DNA of 64,000 bases, taken from the NCBI GenBank assembly GCA_026874595.1, contig CM049316.1, positions 1,736,001 to 1,800,000 on the forward strand, in the 5' to 3' direction. The stretch is from Sipunculus nudus. Lineage: Eukaryota; Annelida; Sipuncula; Golfingiida; Sipunculidae. Below, piece by piece: positions 1-13,400 of this stretch. Each line of letters starts with the position of its first letter. The stretch's first letter is position 1. A program made the position numbers and the translations under genes. A model generated the notes under the pieces. The model did no database searches, was not told the origin of the DNA, and worked only from the letters and a program-made list of their open reading frames with translations.

Positions 1-389
1 CTCTCATTAATATAGCGTCAAGTTAATCATTAACTGTCGTACAAAATTTGCTCTTGACCCTTGACTGAATTTCCAAAAATTTGCTTTTCTGAAAGAAAAG
101 CTTGTCTCCCGATGCTTTGGCAAAACGGCGCTCTACTGTTTTTCTATGCAGCAGGTACAATAAAGACACCCACTAAAACTTAGTTTTTTGTCATACATTT
201 AAAAGCTTACAGGACACAGTCACAGTACATAATCACAACAAATATTCACAGGCAGTTTATAATAATCAACAAGGTATGTTTTTGTTTTATAGACAATATC
301 ACAGAATACATTATTTACATAATAACTAGTGGCCCATGGGCCATGACGCTCAGCTGAATTCAAGGAATGTTGAACAATGAGCAAAATGA
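1..389. other. No gene seen; AT-rich flank with one dispersed motif
   Basis: I see no coding exon. The stretch includes one copy of the dispersed palindromic motif at 331-357. Confidence 0.5.
331..357 (+). repeat. Dispersed motif, copy 1 (CCATGG palindrome then GACGCTCAGCTG)
   Basis: GGCCCATGGGCC followed by ATGACGCTCAGCTG. Related copies at 29,176-29,210, 57,051-57,081 and 57,909-57,943 all lie in the same orientation. The short conserved core suggests the end of a transposable-element family. Confidence 0.6.
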
Positions 390-1080
390 TTGCCAGAGTG
401 CCAAAAAATCATGAATTTTGTGAAGAGTCCTTTGAAATGTCTGGTTTATGGGAAAACTCTCCAAGTATGGATAGACGCCACAAGAAAACTATTGCGGATG
501 GCACCACCAGTCTTGAGTACAATATGGAGGAGTCCAAGATCTAAGGGTATGCAACAATTAAGACCAATACGGCAAACCACTAGTGAGAAAAGTGCATTTT
601 GTTTTCTACAAAACCAGGAAAGTAGGTGGCGCCACCTGTCTGGCTTACAAGAAAACTTTCCAAGATGGATGGACATGCCAAATTCATACCAATATCTTGA
701 ACCATTCCTGAGTTATAAGCATTTTCATCAAAAGCACATGTAAGGATCGATGCCACGGGAAAATGATTGCAGGTGGCTCCACCAGTCTTGTTTACAAGAT
801 GTAGGTGTTGAGGATCCATGAACATGCACATATCAATCCAATACATTGAAGAACCACTAAGACGAACAGATCGCAAATGCACAGATGAACAGTACGCTAA
901 AAGTATTATTGTAGATGGCGCAACCAGTCGCACTTATGAGATAGAGAGATCCAAGGTCTATGGACATGCAGACTTTCAGCACAATACATTCAGCCACTCC
1001 TGAGATATGGGCTGTTATCTAAAAGACACCTAGATTCGTACTGCACAGAAAGGATTGCTGGTGGTGCCACCTGTCTTTGA
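390..1080. repeat. Diverged TGGCGCCA-centred repeat units
   Basis: About five units, each roughly 140-150 bp, recur around forms of GGTGGCGCCACC (near 500, 628, 775, 918, 1,062), followed by CAGTCTTG- or TGTCTGGC-like text. The same family fills 44,115-45,559 and 58,091-64,000. Open frames here are by-products of the repeat and are not called as genes. Confidence 0.65.
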
Positions 1081-1189
1081 TAGGCACAACAACATAGGTG
1101 AAGAAACAACTATGCTGGGTTTCAGAAAGATCTGACCAAGGGTCTCAAGGGAGTTCTCTGGAACTAAAGCAGATTTTTGTATTACATTT

Positions 1190-3060
1190 TAATTATTCTG
1201 GGGGTAGTTACAAGACCCATAACTTGAAGGATATGGGTAACAGAGACCTAATTTCAGATTTCCATGGAGACTTTTCATTGACCTCCTTTGATGTTAAGTT
1301 AGAAGATTCCAGGTCCAGCAGTTACAATTATTGCCCTGTAAACAGATGACAGCTTCTTTAAAGGTATCAAAAACAGACAAAATAAAATAAAAATAAATTA
1401 TCAAAATATACGTGGCGCCACCAGTTTGCAGGAACTGATGGAACACTCCATGATCAATATACAGGCAAAGAATCATGGTGATCAATGCATTAGTTATTCA
1501 GATACTTGAGCTTTTGTATCAAAATTTTGATTATTCTGAGGGGTACTTACAAGCCCCATAGCTCTGAGGATATGAGTAACAGAGCCCTAATTTCAGGTTT
1601 CCAAAGAGACTTTTTATTGACCTCCTTTGATGTCAAGTAAGAAGATTCCAGGTCCAGCAGTTACAATTTGTGCCCTGTTAACAGATAACAGCTTCTTTGA
1701 AGGTATCAAAAATAGAGAGAAAAAAATTGTAAAGATTAGAAAAAATACAGTTGGCGCCACCAGTTTGTAGGAACTGATGGATGACTCCATGATCAATATT
1801 CATGCATAGAATCATGGTGATCGAGGCAGTAATTATTCACATACTGAAGCTTTTGTATCAACATTTTTATTATTCTGGGGGTACTTATGAGACCCATAAC
1901 TCGTAGAAAATAGATAACAGAGACCTAATTTCAGATTATAAAGAAGATTTACAATGGACCTCCCTGGATGTCGGGTTAGAAGATTCCAGGTCAAGCGGTT
2001 ACGATTTGTGCCCTGTTAACAGATTACAGGTTCTTTGAAGGTATCAAAAAAAGAGAAAAAAAATTCGTTAAAATTAGAAAAAATGCAGGTGGCACCACCA
2101 GTTTACAAGAACTGATGGAACACTCCATGACCAATATTCATGCAAAGAATCATGGTGATCTATGCATTAGTTATTCAGATACTCAGGCTTTTGTATCAAA
2201 GTTTTAATTATTCTGGGGTTACTTACTGGCTGAATAGCTCAAAAGATATGGGTAACAGAGACCAAATATCAGGTTTCAACTGAGACTTTTCATGGACCTC
2301 CTTTGATGTCAAGTGAAAAGATTCCAGGTTCAGCAGTTACAATTTGTGCCCTGTTTACAGATGACAGATTCTTTGAAGGTATCAAAAATACAGAAAAAAA
2401 TTCGTAAAAATTGAAAAAAATACAGGTGGCACCACCAGTTATAGAAACTGTTGAAACACTCCATGATCAATATTCATACAAAGAAACATGGTGATCAATG
2501 CAGTAGTTATTCAGATACTTGAGCTTTTGTATCAAATTGTTGATTATTCTGTGGGTACTTACGAGACTCATAGCTTGGAGAATATGGGTAACAGAGACTG
2601 AATATCAGGATTCCACAGAGACTTTTCATGGACCTCCTTTGATGTCAAGTGAGAAGATTCCAGGTCCAGCAGTTACGATTTGTGCCCTGTTTTCAGATGA
2701 CAGATTCTTTGAAAATACCAAAAATACAGAAAAATATTAGTAAAAATTAAAAAAATACAGGTGGCGCCATCAGTTTGCAGGAACTGTTGAAACACTCCAT
2801 GATCAATATTCATACAAATAATCATGGTGATCAATGCAGTAGTTATTCAGATACTCAAGCTTTTGTATCAAAGTATTAATTATTTATGGGGTACTTACTA
2901 GCTGAATAGCTCAGAAGATATGGGTAACAGAGACCAAATATCAGGTTTCAACCGAGACTTTTCATGGCCCTCCCTGGATGTCAAGTTAGAAGATTCCAGG
3001 TCCAGGGGTTACGATTTGTGCCCTGTTAATGGACGGACGACAGACAAAGGGTGATCGCTA
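1190..3060. repeat. Tandem repeat, ~337-bp unit
   Basis: The landmark around GGCGCCACCAGTTTGCAGG recurs near 1,412, 1,752, 2,088, 2,425 and 2,761, spacing 336-340 bp. Each unit runs through CTCCATGATCAATATTCATG, ATATGGGTAACAGAGAC and AGATTCCAGGTCCAG. The same unit, more GC-rich, recurs at the right end of the window (62,800-64,000). Confidence 0.85.
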
Positions 3061-3095
3061 TAGCTCAGATAACTTTCAGTCAACTGAGCTAAAAA
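3030..3095. repeat. Tail-like repeat (GGACGGACGACAGAC, then AGCTCAGATAACT)
   Basis: Ends the ~337-bp array. A related tail lies at 31,165-31,245 (ATGGATGGACAAACGGATGG, then ATAGCTCAGATGAC, then GAGCTAAAA). This looks like one terminus of a dispersed element. Confidence 0.5.
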
Positions 3096-3479
3096 CAAAT
3101 ATAACTAACAAAACAACAGCAAAGTCTGCAGTTTTCACTATTTGCTTATTCTAAATATCAATCTAAAACAAAGCTATGTCCAAGCTGACATAATTTACTT
3201 TAGACAAGGGGTGGATGCTTCACTTCAGTATAGATTTAAAAGCTTATTTTATTTAGCATTTAGCATGAAACTTCAAATGAGATCCACAATTATGCCAATA
3301 TTTTGATATCCCTTTCAGTAACCAAAATGAAATGGGACAAAAACTAGAATGGTTTTCATTTTGCGGTGCAAAAACAGATATATGTCTCCCCCCTATAGGC
3401 CATCCCAAAACATTAGGGTAAAAAATATGAGCTATCTCAAAACAATGATTCTAAAATGTCAGCAGTTTTGGCCTTCATG

Positions 3480-4140
3480 ATCAAGGTCACTGGTGTTCAA
3501 AATCTCCTGAGATTTTGGCAGAAAGAACTGGTGAGCCAAATTTGAAGAAAAATCTTCAGTACTTTCAAAGTTATCAAGGTCACAATAATCCTAGAATTGC
3601 ACAGATATGACCTTGAAGATCAAGGTCAAGGTCACCAGTACCTAAACTATTCTGAAAACTCAGTGGAAACAACTTGTGTGTTGAATCTGAGGGAGAGATA
3701 TGTAATTCTTCATAAGTGATTCTGTTCACAAGAAAATAACTATAATTTGGCTTATATGACCTTGAATACCTGGTCAAGGGTTGAGTTTTCAAACTCATCC
3801 AAGAACTATGTTGAAACAAGTCATGTACCAAAATTGATGTCAAAATGTGAAATACTTAAAAAGTTAGGGGGTTCACCAAAATTTTACATTTTGGCAGATT
3901 TGACCTTGAAGATGAAGGTCAAGGTCTTTAGTTTTCAAACTCGTTTGAGAATTTGGTAGAAACAATTTGTTTCAAATTTGGGGAAAAATATGAAGCCCTT
4001 TCAATGTTATTTAATTCACAAGATATCTTACAGACAAGAACTTTAATTTGGCTTATTTGACCTTATAGTTGAAGGTCAAGGTCATCAGTTTTCAAGCTCA
4101 TCCGAAATTTTTTAAAAATTAATTTGTGTTTTAAAGTTCG
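3480..4140. repeat. ~150-bp tandem units rich in TGACCTTGA / TCAAGGTCA
   Basis: TGACCTTGAAGATCAAGGTC-like text recurs near 3,609, 3,757, 3,899 and 4,058, with a partial unit near 3,480. Each unit also has TTTTCAAACTCATCC-like text and AATTTG runs. Units diverge strongly, so the array is old. The half-site content is discussed as a finding. Confidence 0.65.
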
Positions 4141-4233
4141 GGGAAAAAAACATGCAGCCCTTTAAAAGTTATCATGTTCACCAGATATCCTACAAACGAA
4201 AGATGATGGCACTGAAAAAAACGTGTCCCCTGG

Positions 4234-4257
4234 AGGGGGCGGGGGGGGGGGGGGGGA
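4234..4257. repeat. Poly-G run
   Basis: About 22 G in 24 bases, 56 bp downstream (in transcript sense) of exon H. On the transcribed strand sense it is a C run in the intron. Confidence 0.9.
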
Positions 4258-4313
4258 GACATAAATATGGAATTAAACCTGATAAATGTATATAACCTAA
4301 CTCTGTTACATAC

Positions 4314-4405
4314 CATATGGATTTCTTCTTAAGTAAACCAATTACAGAACCTGAGGCATCAAGAAAGTACAAGACCTCTCCCTCATGGCCATAGTCCTGT
4401 CTGAT
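4314..4405 (-). CDS. RNA ligase-like gene, exon H (motifs IV and V; source of the 65-bp array)
   Basis: With acceptor ACATTGTAG and donor GTATGT the exon is 92 nt (30 codons + TG). Phase 0 follows exon G directly (MAK-IRQDYGHEGEVLYF). HEGEVLYF is motif IV and IGLLKKKSI is motif V (metal- and phosphate-binding Glu and Lys residues). The first 40 nt of the exon plus 25 nt of the preceding intron form the unit of the adjacent tandem array; only this copy continues into the full exon. The terminal TG needs one more base from an unseen 3' exon. Confidence 0.92.
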
Positions 4406-7400
4406 CTACAATGTTAAGGACATACTGATTAGTACAAGACCTCTCCCTCATGGCCATAGTCCTGTCTGATCTACAATGTTAAGGACACAATGATTAGTAC
4501 AAGAACTCTCCCTCATGGCCATAGTCCTATCTGATCTACAATGTTAAGGACACAATGATTAGTACAAGACCTCTCCCTCATGGCCATAGTCCTGTCTGAT
4601 CTACATTGTTAAGGACACACTGATTAGTACAAGACCTCTCCCTCATGGCCATAGTCCTGTCTGATCTACAATGTTAAGGACACACTGATTAGTACAAGAC
4701 CTCTCCCTCATGGCCATAGTCCTGTCTGATCTACAATGTTAAGGACACACTGATAAGAACAAGACCTCCCGTCATGGGAATAGTCCTATCTAATCTACAA
4801 TGTTAAGTACACACTGATTAGTACAAGAACTCTCCCTCATGGCCACAGTCCTGTCTGATCTACAATGTTAAGGACACACTGATTACTACAAGACCTCTCC
4901 CTCATGGCCAAAGTCCTGTCTGATCTACAATGTTAAGGACACACTGATTAGTACAAGACCTCTCCCTCATGGCCATAGTCCTGTCTGATCTACAATGTTA
5001 AGGACACACTGATTATTACAAGACCTCTCCCTCATGGCCATAGTCCTGACTGATCTACATTGTTAAGGACACACTGATAAGAACAAGACCTCCCCTCATG
5101 GCAATAGTCCTATCTGATCTACAATGTTAAGGACACACTGATTAGTACAAGACCTCTCCCTCATGGCCATAGTCCTGTCTGATCTACAATGTTAAGTACA
5201 CACTGATTAGTACAAGACCTCTCCCTCATGGCCATAGTCCTGTCTGATCTACAATCTTAAGGACACACTGATTAGTACAAGACCTCTCCCTCATGGCCAT
5301 AGTCCTGTCTGATCTACAATGTTAAGGACACACTGATTAGTACAAGACCTCTCCCTCATGGCCATAGTCCTGTCTGATCTACAATGTTAAGGACACACTG
5401 ATTAGTACAAGACCTCTCCCTCATGGCCATAGTCCTGTCTGATCTACAATGTTAAGGACACACTGATAAGAACAAGACCTCCCCTCATGGCAATAGTCCT
5501 ATCTAATCTACAATGTTAAGTACACACTGATTAGTACAAGACCTCTCCCTCATGGCAATAGTCCTATCTGATCTTCAATTTTAAGGACACACTGATAGGA
5601 ACAAGACCTCCCCTCATGGCAATAGTCCTATCTGATCTACAATGTTAAGGACACACTGATTAGTACAAGACCTCTCCTTCATGGCCATAGTCCTGTCTGA
5701 TCTACAATGTTAAGTACACACTGATTAGTACAAGACCTCTCCCTCATGGCCATAGTCCTGTCTGATCTACAATCTTAAGGACACACTGATTAGTACAAGA
5801 CCTCTCCCTCATGGCCATAGTCCTGTCTGATCTACAATGTTAAGGACACACTGATTAGTACAAGACCTCTCCCTCATGGCCATAGTGCTGTCTGATCTAC
5901 AATGTTAAGGACACACTGATTGTACAAGACCTCTCCCTCATGGCCATAGTGCTGTCTGATCTACAATGTTAAGGACACAATGATTAGTACAAGACCTCCC
6001 CTCATGGTAATTGTCCTATCTAATCTACAATGTTAAGTACACACTGATTAGTACAAGACCTCTCCCTCATGGAAATAGTCCTATCTGATCTACAATGTTA
6101 AGGACACACTGATAAAAACAAGACCTCCCCTCATGGCCATTGTCCTGTCTGATCTACAATGTTAAAGACACAATGATTAGTACAAGACCTCTCCCTCATG
6201 GCCTTAGCTCTCTGATCTACAATGTTAAGGACACAATGATTAGTACAAGACCTCTCCCTCATGGCCATAGTCCTGTCTGATCTACAATGTTAAGTACACA
6301 CTGATTCGTACAAGACCTCTTCCTCATGGCCATAGTCCTGTCTGATCTACATTATTAAAGACACAATGATTAGTACAAGACCTCTCTCTCATGGCCTAAG
6401 CTCTCTGATCTACAATGTTAAGGACACAATGATTAGTACAAGACCTCTCCCTTATGGCAATAGTCCTATCCGATCTACAATGTTAAGGACACAATGATTA
6501 GTACAAGACCTCTCCCTCATGGCCATAGTCCTGTCTGATCTACAATGTTAAGGACACAATGATTAGTACAAGACCTCTCCCTCATGGCCATAGTCCTGTC
6601 TGATCTACAATGTTAAAGACACACTGATTAGTACAAGACCTCTCCCTCATGGCCATACTCCTGTCTGATCTACAATGTTAAGGACACACTGATTAGTACA
6701 AGACCTCCCCTCATGGCAATAGTCCTATCCGATCTACAATGTTAAGGACACAATGATTAGTACAAGACCTCTCCCTTATGGCAATAGTCCTATCCGATAT
6801 ACAATGTTAAGGACACAATGATTAGTACAAGACCTCTCCCTTATGGCAATAGTCCTATCCGATCTACAATGTTAAGGACACAATGATTAGTACAAGACCT
6901 TTCCCTTACAGCCACAGTCCTTTCTGATCTACAATTTTATGGACACATTGAGTTTTCCATATTTTTCACAAACAATGAGGAATTTCACATGTTTTGTGAT
7001 ATTTTGTGAACAGATTTTTGTGGTGCCATCTATCAGTTTGTAAGTTCCATTTAGTCTTGGCTAATGGAAAACCCAACCAGGATGAAACCAGTCAAAATTT
7101 GGTCAGACTTTTGTTTATCATGGTTCATGTAACAATGTCCTAAATTATTTATGACAAAGTCTGTTACACCACCACTGTCTTTCATTGTAAGTAAATATAG
7201 CACATAAATGTATCAACACATAATGTATTTCAAATGTAACTTTATCACCTCTATAAAAAGGCTATGTTAATAATTATTGACACCATGATACAACCTTAAA
7301 GTATAACAATGAATTCTGCAGAACACTGAAATAAGTATAAAGCAGGGCAGGACATAGCCCACACAGTTATAATGTAATTGATTTTGGAAGTGATGGAACT

Positions 7401-10400
7401 TGGTCCTAGTCCTGACTCTGAAATGCAAAATTCTAAAATCTGGGAAGAAAGTCCAGGATTTAACTTTTTAAAATCTAAATTACAGGTTGTGATGTCTAGA
7501 TTTGTTACTGACTCCATGCATGTTAACCCTGAAACCTAGAAATATGAAAAATTATAATGTATCATTATCATTATAATGCTCCCTTCATTGTCGCTCAACA
7601 AGCAGTGTGATCCATAATCAATGGACCTATAGATAAATTATAATTACAAACTGACCTTTGTCATTGTCACTGAACAAGCAGTGTGATCTATAAGCCATGA
7701 ACCAATATTTCAATTATAATTACAAACTGACCTTTGTCATTGTCACTGAACAAGCAGTGTGATCCAATAGCCATGAACCTATATTTCAATTATAATTACA
7801 AACTGACCTTTGTCATTGTCACTGAACAAGCAGTGTGATCCATTAGCAATTAACCTATATTTCAATTATTATTACAAACTGACCTTTGTCATTGTCACTG
7901 AACAAGCAGTGTGATCCATTAGCAATTAACCTATATTTCAATTATAATTACAAACTGACCTTTGTCATTGTCACTGAACAAGCAGTGTGATCCATTAGCC
8001 ATGAATCTATATTTCAATTATAATTACAAACTGACCTTTGTCATTGTCACTGAACAAGCAGTGTGATCCAATAGCCATGAACCTATATTTCAATTATAAT
8101 TACAAACTGACCTTTGTCATTGTCACTGAACAAGCAGTGTGATCCATTAGCAATTAACCTATATTTCAATTATAATTACAAACTGACCTTTGTCATTGTC
8201 ACTGAACAAGCAGTGTGATCCATTAGCCATGAACCTATATTTCAATTATAATTACAAACTGACCTTTGTCATTGTCACTGAACAAGCAGTGTGATCTATA
8301 AGCCATGAACCTATATTTCAATTATAATTACTAACTGACCTTTGTCATTGTCACTGAACAAGCAGTGTGATCCATTAGCCATGAACCTATATTTCAATTA
8401 TAATTACAAACTGACCTTTGTCATTGTCACTGAACAAGCAGTGTGATCCATTAGCCATGAACCTATATTTCAATTATAATTACAAACTGACCTTTGTCAT
8501 TGTCACTGAACAAGCAGTGTGATCTATAAGCCATGAACCAATATTTCAATTATAATTACAAACTGACCTTTGTCATTGTCACTGAACAAGCAGTGTGATC
8601 CAATAGCCATGAACCTATATTTCAATTATAATTACAAACTGACCTTTGTCATTGTCACTGAACAAGCAGTGTGATCCATTAGCAATTAACCTATATTTCA
8701 ATTATTATTACAAACTGACCTTTGTCATTGTCACTGAACAAGCAGTGTGATCCATTAGCAATTAACCTATATTTCAATTATAATTACAAACTGACCTTTG
8801 TCATTGTCACTGAACAAGCAGTGTGATCCATTAGCCATGAATCTATATTTCAATTATAATTACAAACTGACCTTTGTCATTGTCACTGAACAAGCAGTGT
8901 GATCCAATAGCCATGAACCTATATTTCAATTATAATTACAAACTGACCTTTGTCATTGTCACTGAACAAGCAGTGTGATCCATTAGCAATTAACCTATAT
9001 TTCAATTATAATTACAAACTGACCTTTGTCATTGTCACTGAACAAGCAGTGTGATCCATTAGCCATGAACCTATATTTCAATTATAATTACAAACTGACC
9101 TTTGTCATTGTCACTGAACAAGCAGTGTGATCTATAAGCCATGAACCTATATTTCAATTATAATTACTAACTGACCTTTGTCATTGTCACTGAACAAGCA
9201 GTGTGATCCATTAGCCATGAACCTATATTTCAATTATAATTACAAACTGACCTTTGTCATTGTCACTGAACAAGCAGTGTGATCCATTAGCCATGAACCT
9301 ATATTTCAATTATAATTACAAACTGACCTTTGTCATTGTCACTGAACAAGCAGTGTGATCCATTAGCCATGAACCTATATTTCAATTATAATTACAAACT
9401 GACCTTTGTCATTGTCACTGAACAAGCAGTGTGATCTATAAGCCATGAACCAATATTTCAATTATAATTACAAACTGACCTTTGTCATTGTCACTGAACA
9501 AGCAGTGTGATCCAAATGCCATGAACCTATATTTCAATTATAATTACAAACTGACCTTTGTCATTGTCACTGAACAAGCAGTGTGATCCATTAGCAATTA
9601 ACCTATATTTCAATTATTATTACAAACTGACCTTTGTCATTGTCACTGAACAAGCAGTGTAATCCATTAGCAATTAACCTATATTTCAATTATAATTACA
9701 AACTGACCTTTGTCATTGTCACTGAACAAGCAGTGTGATCCATTAGCCATGAATCTATATTTCAATTATAATTACAAACTGACCTTTGTCATTGTCACTG
9801 AACAAGCAGTGTGATCCAATAGCCATGAACCTATATTTCAATTATAATTACAAACTGACCTTTGTCATTGTCACTGAACAAGCAGTGTGATCTATATGCC
9901 ATGAACCTATATTTCAATTATAATTACAAACTGACCTTTGTTATTGTCACTGAACAAGCAGTGTGATCCATTAGCCATGAACCTATTTTTCAATTATAAT
10001 TACAAACTGACCTTTGTCATTGTCACTGAACAAGCAGTGTGATCCAATAGCCATGAACCTATATTTCAATTATAATTACAAACTGACCTTTGTCATTGTC
10101 ACTGAACAAGCAGTGTGATCCATTAGCCATTAACCTATATTTCAATTATAATTACAAACTGACCTTTGTCATTGTCACTGAACAAGCAGTGTGATCCATT
10201 AGCCATGAACCTATATTTCAATTATAATTACAAACTGACCTTTGTCATTGTCACTGAAGAAGCAGTGTGATCCATTAGCCATGAACCTATATTTCAATTA
10301 TAATTACAAACTGACCTTTGTCATTGTCACTGAACAAGCAGTGTGATCCATTAGCCATGAAACTATATTTCAATTATAATTACAAACTGACCTTTGTCAT

Positions 10401-13400
10401 TGTCACTGAACAAGCAGTGTGATCCATATGCCATGAACCTATATTTCAATTATAATTACAAACTGACCTTTGTCATTGTCACTGAACAAGCAGTGTGATC
10501 CATTAGCCATGAACCTATATTTCAATTATAATTACAAACTGACCTTTGTCATTGTCACTGAACAAGCAGTGTGATCCATTAGCCATGAAGATATATTTCA
10601 ATTATAATTACAAACTGACCTTTGTCATTGTCACTGAACAAGCAGTGTGATCCAATTATAGCCATGAACCTATATTTCAATTATAATTACAAACTGACCT
10701 TTGTCATTGTCACTGAACAAGCAGTGTGATCTATAAGCCATGAACCTATTTTTCAATTATAATTACAAACTGACCTTTGTCATTGTCACTGAACAAGCAG
10801 TGTGATCCATTAGCCATGAACCTATATTTCAATTATAATTACAAACTGACCTTTGTCATTGTCACTGAACAAGCAGTGTGATCCATTAGCCATGAACCTG
10901 TATTTCAATTATAATTACAAACTGACCTTTGTCATTGTCACTGAACAAGCAGTGTGATCTATAAGCCATGAACCTATATTTCAATTAAAATTACAAACTG
11001 ACCTTTGTCATTGTCACTGAACAAGCAGTGTGATCGATTAGCAATTAACCTATATTTCAATTATAATTACAAACTGACCTTTGTCATTGTCACTGAACAA
11101 GCAGTGTGATCCATTAGCCATTAACCTATATTTCAATTATAATTACAAACTGACCTTTGTCATTGTCACTGAACAAGCAGTGTGATCCAATAGCCATGAA
11201 CCTATATTTCAATTATAATTACAAACTGACCTTTGTCATTTTCACTGAACAAGCAGTGTGATCCATTAGCCATGAACCTATATTTCAATTATAATTACAA
11301 ACTGACCTTTGTCATTGTCACTGAACAAGCAGTGTGATCCATTAGCCATGAACCTATATTTCAATTATAATTACAAACTGACCTTTGTCATTGTCACTGA
11401 ACAAGCAGTGTGATCTATAAGCCATGAACCTATATTTCAATTATAATTACAAACTGACCTTTGTCATTGTCACTGAACAAGCAGTGTGATCCATTAGCCA
11501 TGAACCTATATTTCAATTATAATTACAAACTGACCTTTGTCATTGTCACTGAACAAGCAGTGTGATCCATTAGCCATGAACCTATATTTCAATTATAATT
11601 ACAAACTGACCTTTGTCATTGTCACTGAACAAGCAGTGTGATCCATTAGCCATGAACCTATATTTCAATTATAATTACAAACTGACCTTTGTCATTGTCA
11701 CTGAACAAGCAGTGTGATCTATAAGCCATGAACCTATATTTCAATTAGAATAACAAACTGACCTTTGTCATTGTCACTGAACAAGCAGTGTGATCTATAT
11801 GCCATGAACCTATATTTCAATTAGAATTACAAACTGACCTTTGTCATTGTCACTGAACAAGCAGTGTGATCTATATGCCATGAACCTATATTTCAATTAT
11901 AATTACAAACTGACCTTTGTCATTGTCACTGAACAAGCAGTGTGATCTATAAGCCATGAACCTATATTTCAATTATAATTACAAACTGACCTTTGTCATT
12001 GTCACTGAACAAGCAGTGTGATCCATTAGCCATGAACCTATATTTCAATTATAATTACAAACTGACCTTTGTCATTGTCACTGAACAAGCAGTGTGATCC
12101 ATTAGCAATTAACCCATATTTCAATTATAATTACAAACTGACCTTTGTCATTGTCACTGAACAAGCAGTGTGATCTATATGCCATGAACCTATTTTTCAA
12201 TTATAATTACAAACTGACCTTTGTCATTGTCACTGAACAAGCAGTGTGATCCATTAGCAATTAACCTATATTTCAATTATAATTACAAACTGACCTTTGT
12301 CATTGTCACTGAACAAGCAGTGTGATCTATATGCCATGAACCTATATTTCAATTATAATTACAAACTGACCTTTGTCATTGTCACTGAACAAGCAGTGTG
12401 ATCCATTAGCCATGAACCTATATTTCAATTATAATTACAAACTGACCTTTGTCATTGTCACTGAACAAGCAGTGTGATCCATTAGCAATTAACCTATATT
12501 TCAATTAGAATTACAAACTGACCTTTGTCATTGTCACTGAACAAGCAGTGTGATCTATATGCCATGAACCTATATTTCAATTATAATTACAAACTGACCT
12601 TTGTCATTGTCACTGAACAAGCAGTGTGATCCATTAGCCATGAACCTATATTTCAATTATAATTACAAACTGACCTTTGTCATTGTCACTGAACAAGCAG
12701 TGTGATCCATTAGCCATGAACCTATATTTCAATTATAATTACAAACTGACCTTTGTCATTGTCACTGAACAAGCAGTGTGATCCATTAGCCATGAAGATA
12801 TTTTTCAATTATAATTACAAACTGACCTTTGTCATTGTCACTGAACAAGCAGTGTGATCCAATTATAGCCATGAACCTATATTTCAATTATAATTACAAA
12901 CTGACCTTTGTCATTGTCACTGAACAAGCAGTGTGATCTATAAGCCATGAACCTATTTTTCAATTATAATTACAAACTGACCTTTGTCATTGTCACTGAA
13001 CAAGCAGTGTGATCCATTAGCCATGAACCTATATTTCAATTATAATTACAAACTGACCTTTGTCATTGTCACTGAACAAGCAGTGTGATCCATTAGCCAT
13101 GAACCTGTATTTCAATTATAATTACAAACTGACCTTTGTCATTGTCACTGAACAAGCAGTGTGATCTATAAGCCATGAACCTATATTTCAATTATAATTA
13201 CAAACTGACCTTTGTCATTGTCACTGAACAAGCAGTGTGATCGATTAGCAATTAACCTATATTTCAATTATAATTACAAACTGACCTTTGTCATTGTCAC
13301 TGAACAAGCAGTGTGATCCATTAGCCATGAATCTATATTTCAATTATAATTACAAACTGACCTTTGTCATTGTCACTGAACAAGCAGTGTGATCCAATAG

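Noticed and set aside
4131-4372. Two overlapping minus-strand open frames
   Set aside because: One contains exon H codons and then reads through the donor at 4,313 into intron; the other is out of frame through a poly-G run.
7296-7517. 73-codon minus-strand open frame in the array spacer
   Set aside because: No splice sites that fit the gene's phase and no recognisable motif; exon G joins exon H directly in phase.
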